DNA of 64,000 nt. Source: Desmonostoc muscorum FACHB-395 (GTDB lineage Bacteria; Cyanobacteriota; Cyanobacteriia; Cyanobacteriales; Nostocaceae). Below are positions 38,390 to 48,263 of this stretch, in pieces (positions within the stretch are counted from its first letter, which is position 1; every line of letters begins with the position of its first letter). Made by a program: the position numbers and the translations under genes. Location of the stretch: NCBI RefSeq assembly GCF_014698035.1, contig NZ_JACJSF010000029.1, forward strand, positions 26,086-90,085, written 5' to 3'. The notes under the pieces are model-generated. The model ran no database searches, was not told where the DNA came from, and saw nothing but the letters and a program-made list of their open reading frames with translations.

Positions 38390-39571
38390 TCACAGTGAGT
38401 TTTTTAAGCTAGAAGCTGTTTTTTCTGGGTTTCCTGAAAATGGAAAAACTAAGATACTTTTAATTTTTGGGTTATCAACTAATTCTTTTAAATGACCCAG
38501 TTGCCGATCTGTAATCGCAACTCCGGCATATTTTTGAGCATAATTTAACTCTTCAAGAAAATTACTATCATTATAAGCTTGAATAAATATACGATCCGCA
38601 CCCCATTTTTCCCAGTCAGCAGCAAAATATTTTTTAGCCCAATAGGGGTTATGATGGCAAATATCAAAACTCACCGATGGATTAGCTTTTTTCATAGAAG
38701 TTACCATTTGTTGTACAAATTTAGTTAAATTTGCAGTGCGGTCAACTTTTCCAGATAATTCAGCATAATAACCCAGATAATCATCCCACTGAACTGCATC
38801 TATATCAGGATATTTTTTGACAAACTCTACTAAGATATTTTGAAAAAGATTAGCAACTTCAGGAATTTGTACATCAAGGACATAATGATCAATTCCAGAG
38901 TAGGTTTTATCCACTCCTGGAACAATCCATTTCCGGGAAATTGCCAAATCAAAAATTGGGCTATTCTTATCTATTTTAATTCCCTTCTCAAAGTAAGCAT
39001 GAACTTGCATTCCTTGCTTATGTGCTTCATCTATCAACCAATTTAACCATTGTTCCTGAAATTGATTTGGACAACTTTTATATCCGAAAGTTTGCTGCAT
39101 GACTTCGCTATTGTACATAGTACAACCATTACCCCAAACACCATGAATAATTGTATTGATTCCTTGAGAGCGATAGTAACGAACTCTTTCACGAATCGTT
39201 TGTTCGTTGGCATTATTGGTAATTTGGTAGCGAGTTAAATAAATCCCTCTAATTATTTTTTTCTCCCAAGCTGTTGGAAGCGATAGTATTTTTTTCTCTG
39301 GGATTATTTTCGGATTATCAGTAAAGGTTGGAGTGCTTGCTAAAGAGGGTATTGAGGTTATAGAAGGAGTTGCATTAATAGTTAAAGAACTAGTTTTAGT
39401 AGGCTTAGGAATATCTATATTTATCTTTTTACTATTATCTAAAAACTTGCTAATTTCTGGATATCCTTTTTGGCTAAACCACCAATAACCACCTCCTAAG
39501 ATAATTAGGATTATAGAAATCGGAATATTTGAGCATCCACATCCAATTGGTTCTTTCTTTTTACTCGACAT
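38390..39571 (-). CDS. Membrane-anchored glycosidase-like protein (GHL10-like)
   Basis: 393 aa. After MSSKKKEPIGCGCSNIP comes one membrane helix (about 18-34, ISIILIILGGGYWWF), then a Thr/Ser-rich linker and a TIM-barrel domain (about 105-385): RGIYLTRYQI, NTIIHGVWGNG, AHKQGMQVHAYFEKGI, DIDAVQWDDYLGYY and FDICHHNPYWAKKYF. This pattern is that of the YngK/GHL10 glycoside-hydrolase-like family of extracytoplasmic proteins, with DD in QWDDY as a likely acidic pair. The target polymer is unknown. Confidence 0.8.
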   Translation of the reverse strand: MSSKKKEPIGCGCSNIPISIILIILGGGYWWFSQKGYPEISKFLDNSKKINIDIPKPTKTSSLTINATPSITSIPSLASTPTFTDNPKIIPEKKILSLPTAWEKKIIRGIYLTRYQITNNANEQTIRERVRYYRSQGINTIIHGVWGNGCTMYNSEVMQQTFGYKSCPNQFQEQWLNWLIDEAHKQGMQVHAYFEKGIKIDKNSPIFDLAISRKWIVPGVDKTYSGIDHYVLDVQIPEVANLFQNILVEFVKKYPDIDAVQWDDYLGYYAELSGKVDRTANLTKFVQQMVTSMKKANPSVSFDICHHNPYWAKKYFAADWEKWGADRIFIQAYNDSNFLEELNYAQKYAGVAITDRQLGHLKELVDNPKIKSILVFPFSGNPEKTASSLKNSL

Positions 39572-39603
39572 ATAGAATTCCGATTTAATTTTTGAAAATA
39601 TAT

Positions 39604-39774
39604 TTAGAGACCATTTATAAAGTCGTAATCGCGGTCATCATCTTTTAAAGCTTCTGTTGTGCGAACTTTATCGCCACAGAATAAATCATCCGAGCGTCTT
39701 AAAATCGCTCGTGTCGCTTCCCTCTGAGGTCTGTTCGCGCAGTGCTGACGAGGCGACAAGCGCCCCGTCAGCAT
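39604..39774 (-). CDS. Possible small ORF or gene remnant just after dnaA
   Basis: 56 codons from ATG 39774, only 7 bases after the dnaA stop. The first ~20 codons fall in a GC-rich hairpin repeat (GCTGACGGGGCG...CGCCTCGTCAGC, 39746-39773), but the C-terminal part (RRSDDLFCGDKVRTTEALKD then a DDRDYDFINGL end) reads like a real acidic protein tail. It could be a remnant of a gene whose start was replaced by a repeat. No family recognised. Confidence 0.3.
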   Translation of the reverse strand: MLTGRLSPRQHCANRPQREATRAILRRSDDLFCGDKVRTTEALKDDDRDYDFINGL

Positions 39775-39781
39775 ATTTACC

Positions 39782-41161
39782 CTATGATTTTTGAGAACGG
39801 CTAGTCATGTTGATGCGATCGCTCAGTTGGCGGATTGTTTGTGCTAAAGTGCGATCGCTCTGGTGGAGTTGGGTAATTTTATCGCAACTATAGATTACCG
39901 TTGTATGGTCTTTACCACCAAACTCCTCGCCAATTCTCGGCAAACTCAGAGATGTATGTTGACGCATGAGATACATTCCTATTTGACGCGCCCAGCTAAT
40001 CTCTCTTCGTCGTGAGTTACCTTTGAGATCGTCTATTGAAACATCAAAATTATCTGCTATAACCTTTAAAATTGCTTCTGGGCTAGCTGCCATTTTTTCG
40101 TTAGGCGGTTCTAAAACAGGTGTAATATTTTCCACCGTCATCGGTAAGCCCCAAATAGAAATATAAGCCACCGCCCGAATTAAAGCTCCTTCTAATTCTC
40201 GAATATTAGAAGTATAGTTAGAAGCTATATACTCAATCACATCGCGGGGAAGACAAATATTTTCATCCTCGGCTTTTTTTTGCAAAATTGCCATCCTAGT
40301 TTCTAAATCCGGCTTTTGGATATCTGCAATTAACCCCATAGAAAACCGAGAACAAAGACGTTCTTGTAAGCTAGGAATCTGGTTAGGAGGACGATCGGAA
40401 GCAATCACAACTTGTTTACCAGCTTCATGTAAAGTATTAAAAGTATAAAAAAATTCTTCTTGAGTGTATTCTTTGCCTTCAAGAAACTGAATATCATCAA
40501 CTAATAAAACATCAGCAGCTCGATAATGTTCTCGAAAACTTTGCATACTATCTTTACGAATTGCTGTAATTAAATCATTAGTAAACTGTTCAGTAGAAAC
40601 ATAAAATATTTTACAATCAGGACAAATTTTCCAGCGATAATGACCAATAGCTTGCATTAGATGAGTTTTACCTAAACCTACCCCACCGCATAAAAATAAA
40701 GGATTAAATTCTTTACCAGGAGATTCTGCAACTGCTAAAGAAGCAGCGTGAGCCATCCGATTATTTGCTCCAACTACAAATCGTGAAAAGACATATTTAG
40801 AATTTAATTCAGTAGTTTTATGGTTGTGATGAGAAACAGTTTCAGGAATACTGCTAGGATTTGTTGATTCCCAAGAAACCTCCCGTTCACTAAAATGAGA
40901 AACTTCATCACCTTGAGCAACAGTAATGTAAATTCCTACGGGATGACCGAGAATATCTTGTACTGCATGAGCAATGGTATTGATGTAATATTTCTGTAAC
41001 CAATTACGGGCAAATGGGTTAGGAGTGCGGATTACTAAGCAATTATTTTCTAATCGCTCCGCACTAGCAGTTTTTATCCAAGTTTCAAAGGTCGGTCGGG
41101 ATAGTTCAACCTGTAGGCGCTCTAGTACCTGACTCCACAGACTTTCTATGGGAATTTCCAT
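39782..41161 (-). CDS. dnaA: Chromosomal replication initiator DnaA
   Basis: 459 aa. It binds DnaA boxes and melts the origin. The N-terminal interaction domain ([21 protein letters not shown]), a short linker, the AAA+ domain with Walker [11 protein letters not shown] and Walker [10 protein letters not shown], the sensor motif and the C-terminal DNA-binding domain with [15 protein letters not shown] are all present. The start ATG at 41161 is supported by the conserved N-terminus. dnaN is not adjacent. The upstream spacer (41162-41325) holds one imperfect DnaA-box-like sequence at the start codon (TTATCCACC, forward strand near 41161), insufficient to call an origin. It is divergent from the HtrA protease. 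Confidence 0.97.
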   Translation of the reverse strand: MEIPIESLWSQVLERLQVELSRPTFETWIKTASAERLENNCLVIRTPNPFARNWLQKYYINTIAHAVQDILGHPVGIYITVAQGDEVSHFSEREVSWESTNPSSIPETVSHHNHKTTELNSKYVFSRFVVGANNRMAHAASLAVAESPGKEFNPLFLCGGVGLGKTHLMQAIGHYRWKICPDCKIFYVSTEQFTNDLITAIRKDSMQSFREHYRAADVLLVDDIQFLEGKEYTQEEFFYTFNTLHEAGKQVVIASDRPPNQIPSLQERLCSRFSMGLIADIQKPDLETRMAILQKKAEDENICLPRDVIEYIASNYTSNIRELEGALIRAVAYISIWGLPMTVENITPVLEPPNEKMAASPEAILKVIADNFDVSIDDLKGNSRRREISWARQIGMYLMRQHTSLSLPRIGEEFGGKDHTTVIYSCDKITQLHQSDRTLAQTIRQLSDRINMTSRSQKS

Positions 41162-41325
41162 TATCCACCACCTTTGCTGCTAATCGTCACAATAGAAGAT
41201 AAAGCATCAATTTAGCATCCAGACACGCTAGACCTAGAATAAGCTTTTAAGTTGTAATCATTTTGGGACATACCCAGTAGGCAAGATCCTAACACTCACC
41301 GACTGACACGGAGAAGCAACGATAC

Positions 41326-42567
41326 ATGAAGACAACAAACCATGACTTAGCACCCAAAAAAACTGATACCAAGGGTTTGCCCCAGAGGTGGTGGATGCTG
41401 TTATATGGGATAGCAATGGTGTTCTTGGGAAGCTGCTCTCTTTTACCAGCTAAGACCTTTGAGACTCGACAAAGTGACACTCAACCCCAAGAAACAATAG
41501 AACCCAATCAGGGAATTGTCCCCCCGCCGATTTTCTCGTCGTCTGGAGATCCTAATTTTGTGGTAAAAGTAGTACAAAATGTGGGGCCTGCGGTAGTTCG
41601 TATTGATTCTTCTCGAACAATCACTTCTCGCGTACCAGACGAATTTAACGATCCATTTTTCCGGCGGTTTTTTGGAGACGCAGCACCACAACCTAGACAA
41701 CGGGTAGAGCGCGGTAGTGGCTCTGGATTTATTATTAATTCTTCAGGTCAAATTTTGACCAATTCCCATGTGGTAGATGGTGCTGATAGAGTGACTGTCA
41801 TACTCAAAGATGGTCGGACTTTTGACGGTAAAGTACTAGGTGAAGATCCAGTAACGGATGTTGCTGTGATCAAAATTGATGCTAATAATCTGCCAACCTT
41901 ATCTGTAGGTAACTCAGATGCTTTACAACCAGGAGAAGCAGTAATAGCTATTGGCAACCCTTTAGGCTTGAATAATACCGTCACTTCTGGGATTATTAGT
42001 GCTACAGGTCGTTCTGGTAGAGATATCGGTGCTAGTGACAAGCGGGTTGATTACATCCAAACCGATGCTGCCATTAACCCTGGTAATTCTGGTGGGCCAT
42101 TGCTTAATGCTCGTGGACAGGTAATAGCGATGAACACAGCTATTATCCGAGGCGCTCAAGGCTTGGGATTTGCTATCCCCATTAACACTGCACAAAAAAT
42201 TGCCCAGGAATTAATTGCTACAGGCAAAGTCGATCATCCTTATTTGGGTGTTCAGATGGTGACACTGACACCAGAAATTAAAGAAAAAATAAGAGATAAA
42301 GCAGGCGATCGCTTAAATCTTACAGCAGATGAGGGCGTTTTGCTGGTTGAGATTGTGCCGCGATCGCCAGCAGCTGTGGCTGGACTACGAGTCGGTGATG
42401 TGATTAAAAGCATTAACAGCCAGCCTGTTACTAAAATTGAAGAAGTACAAAAGCTGGTAGAAAATAGCAAAATCGGTACTAAGTTACCAATACAGGTGGA
42501 ACGCAATGGGCAAATTGTCCAAATAGCAGTTCAACCTGCTGCTTTACCCGCAAGACGAGAAGGATAA
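41326..42567 (+). CDS. HtrA/Deg-family serine protease with PDZ domain
   Basis: 413 aa. It is an envelope quality-control protease. The catalytic triad is H148 in TNSHVV, D178 in DPVTDVAV and S255 in NPGNSGGP. One PDZ domain follows (about 305-405, [15 protein letters not shown] to [11 protein letters not shown]), as in HhoA/HhoB/HtrA of cyanobacteria. The N-terminus [17 protein letters not shown] is a hydrophobic signal that ends in a lipobox-like LGSC, so the protein may be a lipoprotein or be cleaved by signal peptidase I. Which of the three Deg paralogues it is cannot be decided here. Confidence 0.92.
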   Translation: MKTTNHDLAPKKTDTKGLPQRWWMLLYGIAMVFLGSCSLLPAKTFETRQSDTQPQETIEPNQGIVPPPIFSSSGDPNFVVKVVQNVGPAVVRIDSSRTITSRVPDEFNDPFFRRFFGDAAPQPRQRVERGSGSGFIINSSGQILTNSHVVDGADRVTVILKDGRTFDGKVLGEDPVTDVAVIKIDANNLPTLSVGNSDALQPGEAVIAIGNPLGLNNTVTSGIISATGRSGRDIGASDKRVDYIQTDAAINPGNSGGPLLNARGQVIAMNTAIIRGAQGLGFAIPINTAQKIAQELIATGKVDHPYLGVQMVTLTPEIKEKIRDKAGDRLNLTADEGVLLVEIVPRSPAAVAGLRVGDVIKSINSQPVTKIEEVQKLVENSKIGTKLPIQVERNGQIVQIAVQPAALPARREG

Positions 42568-42571
42568 AGTT

Positions 42572-42646
42572 TGTCATTGGTCATTGGTCATTTGTCATTG
42601 GTCATTAGTAAATACCAATGCCCCATTCCCCATTCCCCATTCCCCA
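42572..42646. repeat. Adjacent GTCATTG and CCCCATT heptamer arrays
   Basis: GTCATTG/GTCATTT units (42572-42607) are followed by CCCCATT units (42618-42646) and then by the def start. The first ATG of the open frame (42618) lies in the second array and is not the likely start. Confidence 0.8.
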
Positions 42647-42659
42647 AAATAGTTTTATC

Positions 42660-43190
42660 ATGACTGAATTAGCACCAATCATTCAATTAGGCAATCCAAC
42701 ATTGCGCCAAAAAGCTGTTTGGGTTGAGAATATTCAAGATGAGCATATCCAGAAATTAATTGAAGACTTAATTGCCACTGTTGCCAAGGCTAACGGCGTG
42801 GGAATTGCTGCGCCTCAAGTAGCACAATCTTATCGTTTATTTATTGTGGCTTCCCGCCCTAATGCCAGGTATCCCAATGCGCCGGAAATGGAACCTACTG
42901 CTATGATTAATCCCAAAATCATTGCTCATTCAACTGAAGTTGTCAAAGATTGGGAAGGTTGTTTAAGTGTTCCCGGAATTAGAGGGTTAGTTCCTCGCTA
43001 TAAATCTATTGAAGTGGAATACACTGACTGTCAAGGCAATTTACAAAAGCAAGAATTAACCGATTTTATTGCTCGGATTTTTCAACACGAGTACGATCAT
43101 CTCGACGGTATCGTATTTGTTGATCGCCTAGAAAGCACTCTTGATATGATTACTGAAGAGGAATATCAACAACGAGTAGTTAACAAATAA
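42660..43190 (+). CDS. def: Peptide deformylase
   Basis: 176 aa from ATG 42660. It removes the formyl group from nascent protein N-termini. The three metal-site motifs are present: GVGIAAPQV, EGCLSVPGIRG and HEYDHLDG (metal Cys, His, His and catalytic Glu). A longer frame from ATG 42618 would begin with 14 residues translated from a CCCCATT repeat (MPHSPFPIPQNSFI), so 42660 is the real start. It lies downstream of the HtrA protease on the same strand, with repeats between. Confidence 0.96.
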   Translation: MTELAPIIQLGNPTLRQKAVWVENIQDEHIQKLIEDLIATVAKANGVGIAAPQVAQSYRLFIVASRPNARYPNAPEMEPTAMINPKIIAHSTEVVKDWEGCLSVPGIRGLVPRYKSIEVEYTDCQGNLQKQELTDFIARIFQHEYDHLDGIVFVDRLESTLDMITEEEYQQRVVNK

Positions 43191-43193
43191 GTA

Positions 43194-43329
43194 AGAGGCA
43201 ATAGGCAATAGGCAATAGGCAATAGGCAACAAGCATAAGGGTTTTCGCCTAGTTTTATTTTATTGTGTCAACTTACTTCAATGGGAGTGGGCAGTAGTGT
43301 ATTAATTACGAATTACGAATTACGAATTA
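43194..43329. repeat. AATAGGC and ATTACGA heptamer arrays
   Basis: GGCAATA units (43197-43231) lie just after the def stop and ATTACGA units (43304-43329) just before the stop of the next minus-strand gene. Confidence 0.8.
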
Positions 43330-43330
43330 T

Positions 43331-45022
43331 TTAAGCGTGTGTTTCGCAAACTCGCTCGTCTCGCCACAATTGATATAGCCGTGTCGCTGGCATAGTCATA
43401 TATAAAACATCGCCAGCACTGAGGCTTGTCTCTAATAAATCCCAACCGTGAAGGGTTTGGTGATTCGTTTCTACGTACAAAGGTACACAGTCAGCAGACA
43501 TGGCTACATCTTTCACCCACTGACCACAAAAGGCGTGTAAAGGTGTAATCACAGTTGCAAAAGCTACCCAAAGGCTATCGGCTGTGATGCCATTGCCAAG
43601 AATGCGTCCTCCTAGTGCAGCAGCAGCAAAAGCTGGGGCTGCTAATTCCGCCGGACTCAGTACGGCCTCGAAGCCAAATAGCTGTTGAGCTATGCCAGCA
43701 AAATCGGGATCGGCATAATGAACAATCACCGGAATGGTGGGTGTTAAACCTTTGGCTTTGAGGGCAATTTCCAGATTGGTGGCATCATTGCTAGTAACAG
43801 CAATCACTGCGGCAGCAGAGTCTATATTGCTGGATTTGAGTATTGTACGAAAGCTGGCATCACCCTGAATTACGGGGATACCTAGTTCTCGGGCAGTGTT
43901 GATATATTTGTTATTGGAGTCGGGTTCAACTACTACAACTTCATGTCCACTGGCGTGAAGTTGCTGGACAATTCTCACCCCAATCCCACTCAAGCCACAA
44001 ACAATGTAGTGATATCGCTGAGGAATGCGGGCTGCATCCCAAAATTGCTTAAAGCGGCTTCCTAAGACGAAATCGGTGAGCATTGCATACCAAATACCAA
44101 TCACCACTGCTCCAACCAGCATCATCACAACAGTAAATAACTTAATACTGTTAGGAGCATTTTCTACTACTTTGTCATTACCACCCGCTCCCGTAATCAT
44201 GCCTACAGAAAAATATAAAGCATCGACAGGAGATAAACTCAACTGAGCCGACATATAGGTGAGTGTAGCGATCGCAATAACTGCAAGTAACACAACAGCA
44301 CCTATCAATACCGATCGCCCGTGTTGTTGAAACTGCTTAAAATTAGTCATGACTTTCAGCAGTTTTTTAATCAATGACCTACGGGGAGAACGGATACGGG
44401 GTTGTGTACCAATAATTAAGCGATCGCCTACTTGGATCTCTTGTCCAGATATGACACCTGACACCAAATCCATCTCACCTTTGACTGGCAAGTAATAAAT
44501 TAGCATCCGCGATCGGTCTTCCCACAATTCACTCAGCTTTAGACCTTTCCAGAAGTGGTTTTCATCAATGTATTCTTCATGAATGGGCCAAGTTTGCTGA
44601 AATAATTTGATTTGTCCGATCGCTCGGTTTCCCATCGCTGCAAAGGTGAATACGGGTGCTGCTAATCCCACAACACTCATACTCAAATGGTCTGGCAAAC
44701 TTTGATCTAGGCGCTCGCCCAAATTTGTATTATAAAAACGGTTGATAATCCGAATCTGAGGATTCAGCACCCGCGCTTGCATCATAATAGACAAATTCAG
44801 AGCATCTTTAGAGCCAGCGATGACTATAGTGTGTGCCTGTTGAATTCCTGCTGCTGTTAGGGTAGAAGCTGCTTGTAAATCGCCAACAATCACATCTCCT
44901 GCGGTTTCGCCAGGGATAGATTGGTGATGAATGCCAACAACGAAGGCTCCCTGATGTCTCAGCAAACGAAAGGTTTTATATCCGGTACGTCCTAAGCCGC
45001 AAACAATAATTCTGGGTTTCAT
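43331..45022 (-). CDS. Two-TM channel-like protein with two RCK/TrkA-N domains
   Basis: 563 aa, order RCK, two-helix membrane module, RCK. The first Rossmann domain starts IIVCGLGRTGYK (5-16) and the second YIVCGLSGIGVR (339-350). The membrane part has one helix at about 237-258, a pore-like segment DALYFSVGMITGAGGND (268-284) and a second helix at about 294-320. This is the layout of a calcium- or NAD-gated potassium channel subunit, but the usual filter TVGYGD is replaced by TGAGGN, so ion selectivity is in doubt. Its C-terminus is the CETHA stop at 43331. Confidence 0.85.
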   Translation of the reverse strand: MKPRIIVCGLGRTGYKTFRLLRHQGAFVVGIHHQSIPGETAGDVIVGDLQAASTLTAAGIQQAHTIVIAGSKDALNLSIMMQARVLNPQIRIINRFYNTNLGERLDQSLPDHLSMSVVGLAAPVFTFAAMGNRAIGQIKLFQQTWPIHEEYIDENHFWKGLKLSELWEDRSRMLIYYLPVKGEMDLVSGVISGQEIQVGDRLIIGTQPRIRSPRRSLIKKLLKVMTNFKQFQQHGRSVLIGAVVLLAVIAIATLTYMSAQLSLSPVDALYFSVGMITGAGGNDKVVENAPNSIKLFTVVMMLVGAVVIGIWYAMLTDFVLGSRFKQFWDAARIPQRYHYIVCGLSGIGVRIVQQLHASGHEVVVVEPDSNNKYINTARELGIPVIQGDASFRTILKSSNIDSAAAVIAVTSNDATNLEIALKAKGLTPTIPVIVHYADPDFAGIAQQLFGFEAVLSPAELAAPAFAAAALGGRILGNGITADSLWVAFATVITPLHAFCGQWVKDVAMSADCVPLYVETNHQTLHGWDLLETSLSAGDVLYMTMPATRLYQLWRDERVCETHA

Positions 45023-45133
45023 GAAACGGCAGCATCTTTTACAGGTAGGGCTGCATTTCTAGTTATTGATCAATATTGTTGCCCATTTTCCTGGAATATT
45101 ACTGTAGCTGACAACACGATTGTTTTAATTGAA

Positions 45134-45262
45134 GGCAGGAGGAGGCAAGGGGCAGGGGAGCAGGGGGACAAGGGAGAATTATTAAAGAAGTCTCTCCGTC
45201 TCCCCCTCTTCCTTGTTTCCTTTGTCTCTTCTTCATGCCCAATGCCCCCTGCTCCCTGCCTC
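45134..45262. repeat. G-rich/C-rich inverted dispersed repeat
   Basis: GGCAGGAGGAGGCAAGGGGC...GGGAGC (45134-45165) pairs with the ATGCCCCCTGCTCCCTGCC side (45242-45262). It lies between the divergent channel-like and ddl genes and takes most of that 333-base spacer. Confidence 0.6.
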
Positions 45263-45355
45263 TTCGTTGAAGGGGCAAAAAATAATATAGAAAAATATGG
45301 CAATTTTTGTAGGTTGTGATACGCTATCTGCTTGAGAAGTGTCGAGGAACCGAAA

Positions 45356-46453
45356 ATGACTAAGCTGCGGGTGGGGTTACTGTTTGGCGGTCGTTCGGGA
45401 GAACATGAAGTTTCAATCAAATCAGCACGGGCGATCGCTAAAGCCCTGAGTGCAGAGGAAAATGCTAGTAAGTACGAAATACTTCCTTTTTACATCCAAA
45501 AAGATGGACGCTGGCTAGCGGGAGAAGCACCCCAAAAGGTTTTAGAAACAGGCAGTCCGCTTTTGGAAGCTGAACAAACTGCTGAGGGAAATCTGACATC
45601 CAACCCTCAAGCCCAAACCCTAAGTAAATGGGAATCTCCCTCTCAAGTTGCCCAAGTGGATATTTGGTTTCCCGTTCTCCACGGCCCCAACGGTGAAGAC
45701 GGGACAATTCAAGGGTTATTAACTTTGATGCAAGTCCCCTTTGTTGGTTCTGGGGTGTTAGGTTCGGCGATGGGGATGGATAAAATTGCGATGAAAATGG
45801 CCTTTGAGCAAGCGGGACTAGCGCAGGTAAAATATAAGGCGATAACTAGAGCGCAAGTTTGGTCTAATCCTTGCGTTTTTCCAAAACTGTGTGATGAGAT
45901 TGAGGCAGCGTTAGGTTATCCCGCTTTTGTTAAGCCTGCTAATTTGGGTTCATCGGTGGGTATTGCCAAAGTGCGATCGCGCCAAGAATTAGAAGCCGCC
46001 TTAGATAATGCCGCCAGTTATGACCGAAGACTGGTTGTAGAAGCTGGTGTCGTCGCCAGGGAAGTTGAGTGTGCTGTTTTAGGCAACGATCAACCCCAAG
46101 CCTCTGTCGTTGGAGAGATTAGTTATGATAGTGATTTTTATGATTATGAAACTAAATATACAGAAGGTCGGGCAGATTTACTGATTCCAGCACTGATTCC
46201 AGATGCGATCGCTCGTAAAATTCAGGACATGGCTTTGGAAGCCTTTGCAGCTGTTGATGCTGCGGGATTGGCAAGGGTCGATTTCTTCTATGTGGAAGCG
46301 ACACAAGAGGTTTTGATTAATGAAATCAATACGTTGCCAGGGTTTACGGCGACGAGTATGTATCCCCAACTCTGGGCCCATAGTGGAGTCTCCTTTCCAG
46401 AATTAGTTGATCGGTTAATTCAACTTGCTCTTGAAAGGTATTCTCCTAGCTGA
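45356..46453 (+). CDS. ddl: D-alanine--D-alanine ligase
   Basis: 365 aa from ATG 45356. It joins two D-alanines for peptidoglycan precursors. The N-terminal [19 protein letters not shown], the ATP-grasp motifs ([28 protein letters not shown]) and the C-terminal [18 protein letters not shown] are intact. GAGG lies 8 bases upstream. A TTG at 45332 extends the frame by eight residues but has no better site. In many cyanobacteria ddl is followed by ftsQ and ftsZ; here it is followed by an unrelated membrane protein. Confidence 0.96.
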   Translation: MTKLRVGLLFGGRSGEHEVSIKSARAIAKALSAEENASKYEILPFYIQKDGRWLAGEAPQKVLETGSPLLEAEQTAEGNLTSNPQAQTLSKWESPSQVAQVDIWFPVLHGPNGEDGTIQGLLTLMQVPFVGSGVLGSAMGMDKIAMKMAFEQAGLAQVKYKAITRAQVWSNPCVFPKLCDEIEAALGYPAFVKPANLGSSVGIAKVRSRQELEAALDNAASYDRRLVVEAGVVAREVECAVLGNDQPQASVVGEISYDSDFYDYETKYTEGRADLLIPALIPDAIARKIQDMALEAFAAVDAAGLARVDFFYVEATQEVLINEINTLPGFTATSMYPQLWAHSGVSFPELVDRLIQLALERYSPS

Positions 46454-46654
46454 CAGAAAAAATAAGCAAACTGATTTCAGAGCATTACGGCGAGAAGTCA
46501 TAAGAAATACACAATTTTGACAAAACTTAGTCGGATTTGGTAGCTTCTGTTTTACAAAAAAGCTACTGGAATCTGAAATTTTGTTACGGATACCTGATGC
46601 TTGACTCCTCCAGTACAATTTATTGACTAGAGGGGTACAAATCTGAAAGTAATC

Positions 46655-47305
46655 ATGGAAAAAAGTCAGAGTGTACAGCGCGAGCCAACCCAACTCAGAA
46701 GGGCTACTCCAGAGCTGACAAACAGGAAATCGAGATTAAAACAAAGCTCGAATGTTCTGATATATCTGGTAACACATCATCCTTGGCTATTGTTAACTGG
46801 GTGTTTAGCCATGTTTTTAGGAGGTGGTGCCTTTGCCCTGTATAGCTTAGGTAATGCTGGACAGGTAGCACAAGAAGAACCAGAAACAATCCCAGTTATT
46901 GTTGAAGAACCAATCAGTGTGCCCTCTGAGAATAGTAACCCTACACCTTTATGGATGGTAGCTGCGATCGTCCTCAGTTGTGGTGGTGGTTCTTTGATTG
47001 TTTTCAAAATGCTTAACCGGAAAACACAACCGCAAAAAGTCCAAAAACAGGTTAACCGACATCAGGCACGCTTGGCACAAAGCCAGTACCAAAGATTGGA
47101 ACCACGCCTTCCTAAAAACCAACCAATTTTTGTGCCACAGCCACAACTGATGCCGCTGATGCAGATGCAACCTAAAGCAAAACATTTGGTGACGGTTCTG
47201 CCAGCAGAACACAAGCACCACTTGGATACGCGCACAGATTCTTTAGCAGACTTAATGGATCTTCGTAAAAATAGTTCATTGTCTGCAATTTTACGCCAGT
47301 ATTAA
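46655..47305 (+). CDS. Two-TM basic protein of unknown function
   Basis: 216 aa. A polar N-terminus (1-36) is followed by membrane helix 1 (HPWLLLTGCLAMFLGGGAFAL, about 42-63), an acidic loop (QEEPETIPVIVEEPISVP), membrane helix 2 (WMVAAIVLSCGGGSLIVFKM, about 99-118) and a basic Gln/Lys/Arg-rich C-terminal tail with a PQPQLMPLMQMQ stretch. No family recognised. It sits where ftsQ would follow ddl in other cyanobacteria, with a 201-base gap, but it does not look like FtsQ (no POTRA domain and two helices). Confidence 0.65.
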   Translation: MEKSQSVQREPTQLRRATPELTNRKSRLKQSSNVLIYLVTHHPWLLLTGCLAMFLGGGAFALYSLGNAGQVAQEEPETIPVIVEEPISVPSENSNPTPLWMVAAIVLSCGGGSLIVFKMLNRKTQPQKVQKQVNRHQARLAQSQYQRLEPRLPKNQPIFVPQPQLMPLMQMQPKAKHLVTVLPAEHKHHLDTRTDSLADLMDLRKNSSLSAILRQY

Positions 47306-47354
47306 ATTTAATGTAAAGCAAAAACCTTTCAAAATAATACTTTTTGCGAATTAG

Positions 47355-47376
47355 GGCACGGTTCTACCGTGCCTTT
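47355..47376 (+). terminator. Rho-independent terminator
   Basis: GGCACGGT (47355-47362) pairs with ACCGTGCC (47366-47373) over a 3-base loop, followed by TTT. It lies 50 bases after the stop of the two-TM protein. Confidence 0.7.
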
Positions 47377-47391
47377 ACTAATTTTATCGAA

Positions 47392-47611
47392 CAGAATTCA
47401 GAATTCAGAATTCAGAATTCAGAATTCAGGAGTCAGAATACAGGAAAGGTATTCTGACCGAAAAAGCGGATAACGCTGCGCGTAGCTTGCTTACACGAAG
47501 TAGGTACGGCATAGTAACCTATGAACGAGTCCGCGCACTCCTACGGGAATCTTGCTAGCAAGAGCATCTCGATTCTGACTCCTGCCTTCTGCCTCCTGCC
47601 TCCTGCCTCCT
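47392..47611. repeat. CAGAATT and TGCCTCC heptamer arrays flanking a dispersed repeat
   Basis: Five CAGAATT units (47392-47428), a small dispersed-repeat piece (GATAACGCTGCGCGTAGC, 47471-47488) and then TGCCTTC/TGCCTCC units up to 47611. CAGGAGTCAGAAT on the left is complementary to ATTCTGACTCCTG on the right, so the array can fold into a long hairpin. The same pieces are found in frame in the PMT-family gene. Confidence 0.7.
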
Positions 47612-48100
47612 TCATCCTTCTGGCAATTTAGCAAACGCGTGTTCAACTAAATCTTTTGCTTTAGCATCCAAACGCAGCCAATCCACTTCACCCAGTTCAT
47701 CAATTAAACTAGTATCAATCTCAGCAGCTTCTTTCTGTGGGCTGTATTCAATAAAACACACCTCATAACACAATTCCCACAAATCGATACTCGCTTCTTG
47801 CTGTTGACGCTGCAAACGTAGATGATATCCTGGATGGGGCATCGGCAAACGAGTAAGAGTCTCTCTAATTTCATCGGCTTCTTGAGGCGTTGCAGTTTCC
47901 ATTGCTTGCAACAACTCAGTCACCAATGCTTTGATTTCATCAGTGGTGCTAGGCGGCCAAATCAGGACATCATGGTAAGTTCCCGTCCAAGAAGATTCAT
48001 CAAGGGACTTGCGGATATTATCGATAACGCGAATGAAAGCAGGTTGCATGAGGATTTCAGCCTGCTGCCATGCAACTGGATTTGTTATTTTCGGTGGCAT
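47612..48100 (-). CDS. Conserved-looking hypothetical protein
   Basis: 162 aa, soluble and mildly acidic. No family recognised. It has a helical N-terminal half (NPVAWQQAEILMQPAFIRVIDNIRK) and a C-terminal half with IDLWELCYEVCFIEYSPQ and VDWLRLDAKAKDLVEHAF. No signal peptide or membrane segment. The stop codon lies directly next to a TGCCTCC repeat array. It is divergent from the Ser/Thr kinase. Confidence 0.65.
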   Translation of the reverse strand: MPPKITNPVAWQQAEILMQPAFIRVIDNIRKSLDESSWTGTYHDVLIWPPSTTDEIKALVTELLQAMETATPQEADEIRETLTRLPMPHPGYHLRLQRQQQEASIDLWELCYEVCFIEYSPQKEAAEIDTSLIDELGEVDWLRLDAKAKDLVEHAFAKLPEG

Positions 48101-48263
48101 TGGTAATAAACAGGGGCACTAAAAGAAAAATAAACAGTCTGCGTTTATAAAAAAGCTGCGTTTTTAATCTAAATCTTTTCTCAAGATAGCGGATTTCATT
48201 GAAGAAAATTTGGAGATATTTATTACCAGCTGGACAATTAGGTAATAACTCTGGGGAGGGAAT

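Noticed and set aside
41162..41325. Replication origin next to dnaA
   Set aside because: Only one imperfect DnaA-box-like sequence, no box cluster, and dnaN is absent; an origin cannot be supported.
42618..42659. Upstream start for peptide deformylase
   Set aside because: The extension is translated from a CCCCATT repeat (MPHSPFPIPQ), and the family N-terminus fits ATG 42660.
45332..45355. TTG start for ddl, eight residues longer
   Set aside because: ATG 45356 has a well-spaced GAGG and gives the family start; the extension overlaps that ribosome-binding site.
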